Virus record (IMG/VR): IMGVR_UViG_3300044653_000068 | Coordinates: 51,257-115,256 of that record | Origin: a virus | Length of the DNA stretch: 64,000 bases | Reading direction: 5' to 3' (one strand) | Shown: positions 52,430 to 59,556 of the stretch, piece by piece | Numbering within the stretch: the first letter of the stretch is position 1 | Layout: every line of letters starts with the position of its first letter | Program-made: the position numbers and the translations under genes | The notes under the pieces: generated by a model | What the model was told of the DNA's origin: nothing | The model's database searches: none | What the model saw: only the letters and a program-made list of their open reading frames with translations

Positions 52430-52633
52430 GTGGCCGCGTACCGGTATCACGTCGAGCTGGAGGACGGGAATACGCGCCGGACCTGCTGGGTTGACAAGCG
52501 CATGAGCCCCGGGCACGGCGACCTGAAGCCTAGGGCGGGGTTGATCACCCGCCGCCGTGCCCGGGGCTCTTTACTCAGTTCACAGGACTGTGAGGAGAGG
52601 AACAGCTCGCAACAAGGGTGTGAGGAGACGTAA
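52430..52633 (+). CDS. short frame between two terminators; leader peptide or small gene
   Basis: GTG behind GAGGAGAGGTAACA gives MAAYRYHVELEDGNTRRTCW then VDKRMSPGHGDLKPRAGLIT; the first 35 residues look like real protein, but the rest is coded by the stem of terminator 2 and by the leader repeat (SLLSSQDCEERNSSQQ). A small gene that lost its stop, or a leader peptide affecting the terminator, are both possible. Confidence 0.45.
   Translation: MAAYRYHVELEDGNTRRTCWVDKRMSPGHGDLKPRAGLITRRRARGSLLSSQDCEERNSSQQGCEET
52504..52573 (+). terminator. intrinsic terminator 2 (17-bp stem)
   Basis: GAGCCCCGGGCACGGCG (52504-52520) pairs perfectly with CGCCGTGCCCGGGGCTC (52553-52569), then TTTA. An inner stem GGCGGG/CCCGCC (52534 and 52548) fills the loop. 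It lies inside the coding frame of the small gene and before the SNF2 gene. Confidence 0.7.
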
Positions 52634-52635
52634 CA

Positions 52636-54510
52636 GTGGACTACCGCGACGGCAGCCTGGACCGGCTCGCGGACGGCAGGTACGACAAGGCCGTGCTGTG
52701 CGGTCACATCGAGTGCCAGAACTACCACCCGAGCCAGAACTGCGATCACCCTCGGAAGATCCGCCTGTCCGTTGACGGGATGGACTGGCAGCACGGCGAG
52801 GTGGCCACCGAGCTGAAGAAGCTGACCCGGGTGCCGGAGCGCTGCAAGGACAACAGCGGCGAGGTCACGGTCCCGCTCACCTGGGCCATGGTCACCCAGC
52901 TCTCCGGGCTGATGCAAGAGGGCGGCTACGGCTGGCGGCCCGATCCCGGGCTGAACCAGTGGATCGAGGCTGAGTTCCTGCGGCGGCATTCGGAGTACGG
53001 TAGCAGATCTGATCTGGCTTTCGATGTTTCCCGTCTGGGCTGGACCCCCATGCCCCACCAGCTCGCGGGGATGTACGTCGGGGCGCTCAACGAGCGGTTC
53101 TTCTTCGCCGATGAGGCAGGCACCGGCAAGACCCGCACTGCGCTGCTCGCCATGGCCGAACAGGAAGCACAGGGGAAGCAGCCGTTCCCCGCTTTCGTGG
53201 TATGCCCCGCCTCGGTCGTGGACCAGTGGCTGGAGGAGCTGGAGGAGACGTTCCCGGCATGGCCGGCCGTGGCCTACCGGGGGCCCAAGCGCAAGCTTTT
53301 GAGCAGTCGGTACAAGATCTACGTCATGTCCTGGGATACCTTCCGGGCGGACATGAAGCACGAGCACGCATTGCCGGCGCTGCTGGGCTTCCTGCACCCG
53401 GTGACGCCGAAGACCCTAATCCTAGACGAAGCGCACTGCCTCTGCTCTAAGTCAAAGCAGTCCGTGGCGGCCAGGCAGCTAGCTCGCCTTACCGATTACG
53501 CTTTCCTGCTCAGCGGCACGCCTATCACGAAGGATGTCGGCGGTTTCTGGAGCGCGCTTCAAGTGCTGGATATCCGCAGCTTTCCCGATGAAGACCGATT
53601 CAAAGACGCGTACACGGATCGGTATCACGATGACTACGCGGACACGATCACCGGTCTCCGCAAGGGCAAGGCCGACGAATTCCACTTGGTGGTTAAAGGT
53701 TCTATGCGGCGCGCGGCTAAGCAGGACGTGCTGCCTGACTTGCCTGATAAGACTTACACCACGCGTGTTGTGCAGATACCGCCCGCCTACCGCGCCGCTT
53801 ATGACGAGATGGAGCGGGATATGATCGCCCATCTGCCGGACGTGATCGAGCCCATGGAGGTGATGGGGGTCCTGACTCAGCTTCAGCGGCTCACCCAGCT
53901 CGCCAGCACGGCGTGCGACGTGGAGAAGCGGATGGAGATCGACGAAAACGAGAGGTCGCCTACCTTCGGCGAGCTAGTGCCCAAGTACACGGTAACGATG
54001 CGAGAGCCGTCCTGGAAGATCGACGAGCTTATGCAGATTCTCGATGAGATGCAGGGGTCGCCTTTGCTCGCTTTCAGCCCGCACACGCAGCTTGTGAAAT
54101 TGGCCGGCGCAAGAGCCGAGCGCGAAGGGTACCATGTCGGCTACATTACCGGCAAAGAGACCTCAGTTAAAAAGACTATGCACCGAAAAGCATTCCAGGC
54201 AGGCGAGCTTGACCTGCTCTGCTGCAACGCGGCGGCGGGCGGGGTAGGGCTCAATCTCACCGCTGCAAGCACGGTGGTCTTCCTGGAGCGCACGTTCGCT
54301 TACTGGCAGGCGAGCCAGAACGAGGATCGCGTGCATCGCAGGGGGCAGACGGCCGAGAAGGTGACGGTGGTGGACATCGTGGCTGCTAATACGGTGGAAT
54401 CCCGCGTAAGACAGGCCATGAAGGACAAAAGTCGCCAGCTTAGCGAACTAGTTAGGGACCGGCGTATCGTAGAGTCATTTCTAGGAGGACAGCCGGTTAC
54501 CGTGAAGTAG
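52636..54510 (+). CDS. SNF2-family DNA helicase/translocase
   Basis: 624 residues from a GTG after GAGGAGACGTAACA. Motif I is DEAGTGKTRTALL (159-171), motif II LDEAHCL (263-269), motif III LLSGTPITKD, then ASTVVFLERTFAYWQASQNE and DRVHRRGQTAEKV (motifs V-VI). The N terminus has a Cys/His start (CGHIECQNYHPSQNCDHPRK) that may bind zinc. Phage SNF2 proteins act in replication or recombination, remodelling DNA-protein complexes. From about 53440 onward the codon use is less GC-rich than the first third, a hint of recombination within the gene. Confidence 0.9.
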   Translation: MDYRDGSLDRLADGRYDKAVLCGHIECQNYHPSQNCDHPRKIRLSVDGMDWQHGEVATELKKLTRVPERCKDNSGEVTVPLTWAMVTQLSGLMQEGGYGWRPDPGLNQWIEAEFLRRHSEYGSRSDLAFDVSRLGWTPMPHQLAGMYVGALNERFFFADEAGTGKTRTALLAMAEQEAQGKQPFPAFVVCPASVVDQWLEELEETFPAWPAVAYRGPKRKLLSSRYKIYVMSWDTFRADMKHEHALPALLGFLHPVTPKTLILDEAHCLCSKSKQSVAARQLARLTDYAFLLSGTPITKDVGGFWSALQVLDIRSFPDEDRFKDAYTDRYHDDYADTITGLRKGKADEFHLVVKGSMRRAAKQDVLPDLPDKTYTTRVVQIPPAYRAAYDEMERDMIAHLPDVIEPMEVMGVLTQLQRLTQLASTACDVEKRMEIDENERSPTFGELVPKYTVTMREPSWKIDELMQILDEMQGSPLLAFSPHTQLVKLAGARAEREGYHVGYITGKETSVKKTMHRKAFQAGELDLLCCNAAAGGVGLNLTAASTVVFLERTFAYWQASQNEDRVHRRGQTAEKVTVVDIVAANTVESRVRQAMKDKSRQLSELVRDRRIVESFLGGQPVTVK

Positions 54511-54572
54511 AAGACGCTAAAGCTCAGGGTGTAGCGCTGGAGTGAAGCGGTGTAACACCCTACCCTGGGCGT

Positions 54573-55385
54573 ATGGACACCGACCCGGCCGCGTCGCCCG
54601 GACCGCAGTGGAGGCAGGACTACGCCGACCCGACGAAGCTGACCACCGACGCGGTGAACGCCGCCGTGGAGATCAGCCGCCGGGAGCTGGCCGCCGTGCG
54701 GGAGCTGCTGGAGACGCGCCTGTCCGCCATGGACAGGGCAACGGAGCTGCTCGCCGCCACAGTCGGGAGGGTCCCCTCGGAGACGGACAAGGCGGTGGCG
54801 GCGCTCAAGGACCTGCTGGGCGCTCGCATCGACGGCATGGACACCGCCACCAGGCTGCTGGCCGACCAGGTGAATCAGGTGCCCACCGAGACCGACAAGC
54901 GCATCTCCGCCCTGCGCGCCATCCTGATGGGGGAGATCAAGAACGTCAGCGACGTGTCCCTGGAGAAGTTCGCGGCCGTGGACGGCACGTTCGCGTCCAA
55001 CGCCCTCGCCCTGACCGCCGCCCTGGCAGCCCAGGAGAAGGCCGTGGCCGAGCAGAACAAGTCCAACTCCCTGGCCATCGACAAGTCGGAGAAGGCCACC
55101 AAGGAGACTATCGCGGCGAACGCCGCGCAGGCGTCAGCCGGGCTCCAGTCCCAGGCGGCCACCATCGCCGACGTGAAGGAGCGCGTGGTCCGGATCGAGA
55201 CCGGCGGGGTCGCGGCAATAGCCGAGCGGGTCGAGCAGCGCGCGGACCGGGGCACGCGGGCCCTGGACGAGAACCAGGAGTTCTACCGCGTGTCCAAGTC
55301 CTCGGCGACGATCGGCATGCTCATCGCCGGGCTCGCCGGGGTGGCGGCCATCGTGGCCATCATCATCTCGCTGGTGCACAAGTAG
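54573..55385 (+). CDS. coiled-coil protein with C-terminal membrane anchor
   Basis: 270 residues. Repeated helical units (LTTDAVNAAVEISRRELAAV, ATELLAATVGRVPSETDKAV, ATRLLADQVNQVPTETDKRI) show two near copies of a VPxETDK segment. A long coiled coil follows and a C-terminal helix (IGMLIAGLAGVAAIVAIIIS). Similar tail-anchored proteins are known from actinophages, of unknown role. Could tether a complex at the membrane. Separate ATG 62 nt after the SNF2 gene. Confidence 0.65.
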   Translation: MDTDPAASPGPQWRQDYADPTKLTTDAVNAAVEISRRELAAVRELLETRLSAMDRATELLAATVGRVPSETDKAVAALKDLLGARIDGMDTATRLLADQVNQVPTETDKRISALRAILMGEIKNVSDVSLEKFAAVDGTFASNALALTAALAAQEKAVAEQNKSNSLAIDKSEKATKETIAANAAQASAGLQSQAATIADVKERVVRIETGGVAAIAERVEQRADRGTRALDENQEFYRVSKSSATIGMLIAGLAGVAAIVAIIISLVHK

Positions 55386-55386
55386 G

Positions 55387-55515
55387 CTACCCCCACTTGC
55401 CCCGGACGATCATGCCCGCGATGATGCCGATGAGCAGCCATACGTACCAGGGCAGTGCCTGGAACCCGCCCGTGTGGACGGTGACGGGAGACGCCGCCAG
55501 GAAATACGTGATCAC
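55387..55515 (-). CDS. 42-residue membrane protein
   Basis: GTGA-coupled MITYFLAASPVTVHTGGFQA then WYVWLLIGIIAGMIVRGKWG: one membrane helix. Ends against the convergent coiled-coil gene (1 nt). Confidence 0.5.
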   Translation of the reverse strand: MITYFLAASPVTVHTGGFQALPWYVWLLIGIIAGMIVRGKWG

Positions 55516-55763
55516 AGATTCTGCTTCCCTTCGCCTGCCAGGCCCGTCCGGACCCTCGGTTGCCAGCCGTGCGCCCGCTTCCAGCGGCGGATCTGCGCGA
55601 TGGCGTTCTGTTTCCACCGGTTACCGCCGTTGGGGGAATTCCCGAAGGTGGTGATTCTCGGCTCGCCCCGGCCCGGCCGGACCTCCCAGTGCCCGCTCCC
55701 GGTGGGCAGCACGAGGAAGCCCTCCCGCTCAAGCTGGCGTCTAAGCTGCCTTGCCTCGCTCAT
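55512..55763 (-). CDS. HicA-like small protein
   Basis: 83 residues, MSEARQLRRQLEREGFLVLP then TGSGHWEVRPGRGEPRITTF and a helix NAIAQIRRWKRAHG. The LRR-LE-EGF---TGSGHW pattern with the His in GSGH resembles HicA mRNA interferase folds. No HicB antitoxin gene lies beside it, so it may be a solitary phage HicA-like protein with another function. Confidence 0.6.
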   Translation of the reverse strand: MSEARQLRRQLEREGFLVLPTGSGHWEVRPGRGEPRITTFGNSPNGGNRWKQNAIAQIRRWKRAHGWQPRVRTGLAGEGKQNL

Positions 55764-55765
55764 GC

Positions 55766-56002
55766 TCACGACTTCGGCCGCTTCACGAGCGTGAACCGGG
55801 GGCGCCGGTCCTTCCAGTTGTGCACGTCCGCGAACATGCGCCAGGCGCACAGCGTCAGGACCGTGCTGTCGAGGGCAGCCCAGCCGAGGTCGCCCTTGCC
55901 CAGGTCGCCCAGCAGCGCCCAGAGGCAGAACCCCACGAGTGCGGAGTCCGCCGTCAGGCGCGCTGCCAGGCCGAACGTGGTCAGTTGCTGGAGCTGTGTC
56001 AT
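55766..56002 (-). CDS. two-span membrane protein
   Basis: 78 residues from the ATG at 56002: MTQLQQLTTFGLAARLTADS, hydrophobic stretches (ALVGFCLWALLGDLG, LDSTVLTLCAWRMFA) and a basic end (WKDRRPRFTLVKRPKS). ATGA-coupled. Unknown. Confidence 0.55.
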   Translation of the reverse strand: MTQLQQLTTFGLAARLTADSALVGFCLWALLGDLGKGDLGWAALDSTVLTLCAWRMFADVHNWKDRRPRFTLVKRPKS

Positions 56003-56145
56003 TTGACTATCACCACCGTCGCCGGGCCCGCGTGGAGCGCGCACCAGCACAGGGCGAGCAGGACGATCAGGTACCCGCCCAGAACGAGCAGGTACGCCCG
56101 GTCTAGCGGGCTCCAGCGTTGTCTCGCGTGTCTTAGGTCTCTCAT
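55999..56145 (-). CDS. single-span membrane protein, 48 residues
   Basis: MRDLRHARQRWSPLDRAYLL then VLGGYLIVLLALCWCALHAG. Basic start, one helix. ATGA-coupled on both sides. Unknown. Confidence 0.5.
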   Translation of the reverse strand: MRDLRHARQRWSPLDRAYLLVLGGYLIVLLALCWCALHAGPATVVIVK

Positions 56146-56327
56146 GTCTCCTCGTCTCTTAGCGATTCGTGGAAAAGCATCCGGGTAAGCTCGAACGCCT
56201 GCTCGGGGGTGAACTCGTACTTGGCTCGCGAGCTGGGAACGCGCACGCGCAGGAAGGACGCGTACAGGGCCGCCGCGATCTCTGCCGCGTTCTCGCCCCG
56301 GCGCTCCTCACTCTGCGGGCTTGTCAT
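56142..56327 (-). CDS. hypothetical 61-residue protein
   Basis: MTSPQSEERRGENAAEIAAA then EFTPEQAFELTRMLFHESLR. Two helices with a short loop. ATGA-coupled. Unknown. Confidence 0.55.
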   Translation of the reverse strand: MTSPQSEERRGENAAEIAAALYASFLRVRVPSSRAKYEFTPEQAFELTRMLFHESLRDEET

Positions 56328-56574
56328 CGCCGTCCCCGGGCTTGTCCGGGCTGTCAGCCGGGGGCTTCGGCGACCACGGCCCGTCCGGGCCCCACTCGGG
56401 GGGAACCCCGTCCGGGATGGTGATCGTGGCGGGCTCGACGTACCGGCCGTTGTAGTACACGGCGAGGACGTAGGGCCCCTCCGCGCCCGGCAGCAGCACC
56501 GCCTGCGGCGTTATCGTCAGAAACGACACGACCCGCGCCTTCAGGCTGCGGCTGACGATCTCGCTTATCTTCAC
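56308..56574 (-). CDS. hypothetical 88-residue protein
   Basis: GTGA-coupled MKISEIVSRSLKARVVSFLT, a beta region (YVLAVYYNGRYVEPATITIP) and a Pro/Asp-rich tail (PPADSPDKPGDGDDKPAE). Unknown. Confidence 0.55.
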   Translation of the reverse strand: MKISEIVSRSLKARVVSFLTITPQAVLLPGAEGPYVLAVYYNGRYVEPATITIPDGVPPEWGPDGPWSPKPPADSPDKPGDGDDKPAE

Positions 56575-56840
56575 AGTCTTCCTAACCAGCGATCGGCGTC
56601 TGTTATTTCCGGGGGGGTGTTCTCGCGGTCGGCGGGACCGGGCCCGGCTGTCGCAGCCCACGCCCCGCCCCGCGACCAGGCGTGCCAGTCGTCCTCCTCG
56701 GCGTAGTGATACCAGTAAACGCCGTTATCACCGCCCGTCACGAACGCCTTCCGCTCCTCGGCCGTGGGGAAATCATACGGCCCGGACATGGGCGCGTCGC
56801 GGGACTCGCGCCATTTGACGAGCACCTGGTAGCCCATCAC
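56571..56840 (-). CDS. hypothetical 89-residue protein
   Basis: MMGYQVLVKWRESRDAPMSG, EERKAFVTGGDNGVYWYHYA and EITDADRWLGRL. Aromatic and acidic. Stops at a GTGA overlap. Unknown. Confidence 0.55.
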   Translation of the reverse strand: MMGYQVLVKWRESRDAPMSGPYDFPTAEERKAFVTGGDNGVYWYHYAEEDDWHAWSRGGAWAATAGPGPADRENTPPEITDADRWLGRL

Positions 56841-56850
56841 CGGCCCCCAG

Positions 56851-56988
56851 TCACACCATCCACCACCAGTGGGTCTGCGCTGAGGGCAACTCGTACGGCC
56901 AGCCGCTCCCGGAGGCGCTGGTGCTGGCCCCGTTGCCGTTGTAGGCGCTGCAGCCCGCGCCCACTGCCGCGCTTCTGCTGGTCATCAT
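56851..56988 (-). CDS. hypothetical 45-residue protein
   Basis: ATGA-coupled to the DUF397 gene: MMTSRSAAVGAGCSAYNGNG then SGSGWPYELPSAQTHWWWMV. Ser/Gly-rich with a Trp-rich end. Uncertain. Confidence 0.4.
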   Translation of the reverse strand: MMTSRSAAVGAGCSAYNGNGASTSASGSGWPYELPSAQTHWWWMV

Positions 56989-57191
56989 GAGAAGTCCCCG
57001 AACCGGTCGAACTCGCCGTTGCGGACTCCTCCGAGGAAGGCGTGCCACTCGTCCGGCGTGAACCGCAGGACCGGCCCGGCCGCGTCCCGGCTGTTGCGGA
57101 CGCCGATCTCGCCCCCGGACAGGTCCGCCACCTCGACGCAGTTGCCGTTGGCGAAGCTAAGCGAACTCTTGACCCACTCTGACTGTTGCAT
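56985..57191 (-). CDS. DUF397 protein, copy 2
   Basis: 68 residues from the ATG behind GGAGGGG. SEWVKSSLSFANGNCVEVAD then GVRNSRDAAGPVLRFTPDEW and AFLGGVRNGEFD. It is about three quarters identical to copy 1 at 32025 and even closer over the SSLSFANGNCVEVA and GPVLRFTPDEW cores. Each copy lies in a different operon. DUF397 proteins partner WhiJ-type regulators in Streptomyces; the target here is unknown. Confidence 0.9.
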   Translation of the reverse strand: MQQSEWVKSSLSFANGNCVEVADLSGGEIGVRNSRDAAGPVLRFTPDEWHAFLGGVRNGEFDRFGDFS

Positions 57192-57271
57192 GATGTCCCC
57201 TCCGTTGTTCCTGTTTACCATCTTTGATTACCGATTGTCCCCAGATAGATCCGGGCCGTTCTGCCTGGTCA

Positions 57272-58216
57272 TTACAGCATCCCCTCTCGCTCCATGTAGC
57301 CCCGGATGTCGGTGAAGTTGTCGGACAGGGCGGTGAGGACTTCGCGTTCCTCTTCCTCGCGCGTCTCCCGCTCGTTCCACAGGCTCATGTCGATGCGACT
57401 GGTGATCTGCTCGGTGATCAGCGCGTCCAGAACGGCGGGCTCCAGCGCGTCCAGCTCCCAGGAGTCGTCGCCGTACTCCTCGATGTAGTCGGCCGCGCGG
57501 CTGTCGGTGATCTTGGCCGGGGACGGCGGCGGGTCGTACTGCTCCACCTGGTCCATGTTCAGCGCGATGCGCTTGACGTTCACGTTGCAGCCGAACATCG
57601 CCATGCGGTCCTGGATGTCCCGGGACATGTCGATGCCGCTGGGGTCGTGGTCGCCCAGGTGGATGATCGTGCACTCCCGGCCGGCCCGGTCGAAGCGCTT
57701 GATGCGGTTGGCGGCCTCGTGCATCGATGACTGGCTGACGTAGCCCTTGCAGGCGAAGTACGGAACGCGCCACAGGCTGGCCGGCCGCTCGACCACGGAC
57801 TCCAGCGCCTGCTTCTCCACCCAGATCTCCAGGTAGTCACGCTGACCGTTCCAGTGGGTGATGCCGTAACTGGGGGCGTACCGGGCGATCATGTCCTCGG
57901 GGCTGCGGAAGCCGAAGTCGCCGCCGTGCTCCTGCCTGCCGCTGTCCTCCAGGTGGTCCCAGTCGATCAGGCCGGCCAGCCGGGCGTCGCTGATGAGCTT
58001 GCCGAGCCACTTGTAGTTCTTCTCGGTGTTCTTGGTGCCGAGCTGGGCGTCACGGCGGCTCTCGGGGAACAGGTCCCGGGCGATGAACTGGTAGTACAGG
58101 GTGCGCAGGGTGATCTTGTAACCCTGGCGGTCATAGTCGGCCAGAATGCCGTCTGCCTGGAGGATCACCGACATCGCCGTGTCGTTGAACTCTTTCCAGT
58201 CGTACGTCGTCTTCAT
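57272..58216 (-). CDS. Spo11/TopoVI-A-like Toprim protein
   Basis: 314 residues from the ATG behind GAGGAGAGAGC. An N-terminal winged-helix region has ITLRTLYYQFIARDLFP (35-51), matching the RDIYY-type site of the catalytic tyrosine in TopoVI-A and Spo11 (Tyr41 or Tyr42). A Toprim domain follows: YLEIWVEKQALESVV (Glu134) and IIHLGDHDPSGIDMSRDI (Asp189, Asp191). No partner TopoVI-B subunit is seen. It might nick or cleave DNA alone, or be a non-catalytic relative. Confidence 0.7.
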   Translation of the reverse strand: MKTTYDWKEFNDTAMSVILQADGILADYDRQGYKITLRTLYYQFIARDLFPESRRDAQLGTKNTEKNYKWLGKLISDARLAGLIDWDHLEDSGRQEHGGDFGFRSPEDMIARYAPSYGITHWNGQRDYLEIWVEKQALESVVERPASLWRVPYFACKGYVSQSSMHEAANRIKRFDRAGRECTIIHLGDHDPSGIDMSRDIQDRMAMFGCNVNVKRIALNMDQVEQYDPPPSPAKITDSRAADYIEEYGDDSWELDALEPAVLDALITEQITSRIDMSLWNERETREEEEREVLTALSDNFTDIRGYMEREGML

Positions 58217-58274
58217 GCTCTCTCCTCTGTCGGCCTCTCGGCTCGATCGGTGTGGTGTGATCTGTGCAACCACT

Positions 58275-58514
58275 TCACTTCGCGAGAAATTCCCCGACGT
58301 CCAGCATTTCCGCCACGGGGCGCTGCCCGGCCTTGGGGTTGACCTTGTACCGGGCCAGGCGGATGCGCCCCTCCGGCGGCAGGGCGAGCGCCCCGTCCAC
58401 GGTGTAGGTGTCGCGGATGTACTTCCTCGCGATGTTCGGCCAGGTGAAGACCGCCGGGGGGCCGTCCTGCCCCTGGATGGACACGCTGTAGACGTACGGA
58501 GACGGCGCTCGCAT
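58275..58514 (-). CDS. hypothetical 79-residue protein
   Basis: Strong TAGGAGGAACC before the ATG. MRAPSPYVYSVSIQGQDGPP then FTWPNIARKYIRDTYTVDGA and RIRLARYKVNPKAGQRPVAE. Mixed fold. Unknown. Confidence 0.6.
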   Translation of the reverse strand: MRAPSPYVYSVSIQGQDGPPAVFTWPNIARKYIRDTYTVDGALALPPEGRIRLARYKVNPKAGQRPVAEMLDVGEFLAK

Positions 58515-58531
58515 GGTTCCTCCTAGAACGG

Positions 58532-59002
58532 TTATCGCAGGGGATCAGGCATCTTGCCGTCCCTAGTAGCGCAAAAAATCGCGTGCCTTGACGCGTCGTT
58601 GCCGTGACGGTTCTCCGGGGGCCGCAGCACCCCGGCCGCTTTCAGGCGCTTGTCGCTCGCCCAGGTCTTGACGTCCGCCGCCTTGCGCAGCTGCACCGCG
58701 TACCCCCACAGCTCCAGCTGCTCGACCAGCTTGAACGCCTCCTGGCGGGTGTAGTCCGCCTTCGGCCCCCGGGTGCCCGCGCTCTGCCCGGTGACGAACG
58801 GCTCGACCTGCGCGTAGCGCTTGGCGATGTAGTCCCCGATCCGCCGCTGTCGCTGGATGAGAATCGCCTCCAGCACGTCCTGGGCCGAGTCGCCGTCCAC
58901 CTGGAGCACCGTCCAGACGCTGAGCCTGCCGTCCGCCCAGTCGTGGAGGGCGATGCCGGTGGTGGGCCCTGGATCGCAGCCTATGACCGAGACTATGCTC
59001 AT
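58532..59002 (-). CDS. RuvC-like Holliday junction resolvase
   Basis: 156 residues. SVIGCDPGPTTGIALHDW is the first RuvC strand with catalytic Asp; the body and the C-terminal RHGNDASRHAIFCATRDG (Asp/His) complete an RNase H fold. KTWASDKRLKAAGV matches phage members of this group, which resolve branched replication intermediates before packaging. Stop and start overlap neighbours. Confidence 0.75.
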   Translation of the reverse strand: MSIVSVIGCDPGPTTGIALHDWADGRLSVWTVLQVDGDSAQDVLEAILIQRQRRIGDYIAKRYAQVEPFVTGQSAGTRGPKADYTRQEAFKLVEQLELWGYAVQLRKAADVKTWASDKRLKAAGVLRPPENRHGNDASRHAIFCATRDGKMPDPLR

Positions 59003-59388
59003 CCCCGCCTCCCCAGGATCTCATCGAGCGCCGCGTCCACACCGGGCGCCAGGTCCTCGGCCTCGGCCTCCGTCACGGCGTACGTGCGCGTCAGGAAGCC
59101 CGCGACGCGGCTGGCCGCGCATCGCATGGTCGCCTGCCCGAACGGGCTGGTCAGGGTCAGGTGCAGCGTGTCCCCGGCGGTTTTGATGTTCACGTCCCCG
59201 AGGCCGGCCTCGCCGTTCCGGAACGCGGCGCGCAGCAGCTCGCGGGCGAATTCCCACGGGACGGCCTCGCCGTGGTTGTCGAAGGTGACGCGGATGACCA
59301 GCGGCTCGCCCGAATCCCATGCGGTCACGGCGGTGACCTGGCCCTCGTCCGCGCTGTGCGTCCAGTTCCACGACTCCGCGATGATCAC
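58999..59388 (-). CDS. hypothetical 129-residue protein
   Basis: GTGA-coupled MIIAESWNWTHSADEGQVTA. A beta-rich start (VIRVTFDNHGEAVPWEFARE), a middle and an acidic helix (EAEAEDLAPGVDAALDEILG). FARELLRAAFRNGEAGLGDV matches the SsgA-like/DUF pattern of some Streptomyces proteins only loosely. Unknown. Confidence 0.6.
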   Translation of the reverse strand: MIIAESWNWTHSADEGQVTAVTAWDSGEPLVIRVTFDNHGEAVPWEFARELLRAAFRNGEAGLGDVNIKTAGDTLHLTLTSPFGQATMRCAASRVAGFLTRTYAVTEAEAEDLAPGVDAALDEILGRRG

Positions 59389-59555
59389 AGCCGCACCGCC
59401 GCGAAGACGAGCAGGACGGCGACGCCCAGCCACAGGCAGGTGATGAACCCCCGTGTGAAGGGCGTGATATCCGTCTCCAGCCTCCGGGGCCGGGTGAGGC
59501 TGTTGTGCGCGAAGATCACGAACAGGGCCGCCGCCGCCCAGTAGAAGCCGCTCAT
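59385..59555 (-). CDS. two-span membrane protein
   Basis: 56 residues, MSGFYWAAAALFVIFAHNSL then FITCLWLGVAVLLVFAAVRL. Hairpin topology. Ends at a GTGA overlap. Unknown. Confidence 0.55.
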   Translation of the reverse strand: MSGFYWAAAALFVIFAHNSLTRPRRLETDITPFTRGFITCLWLGVAVLLVFAAVRL

Positions 59556-59556
59556 G

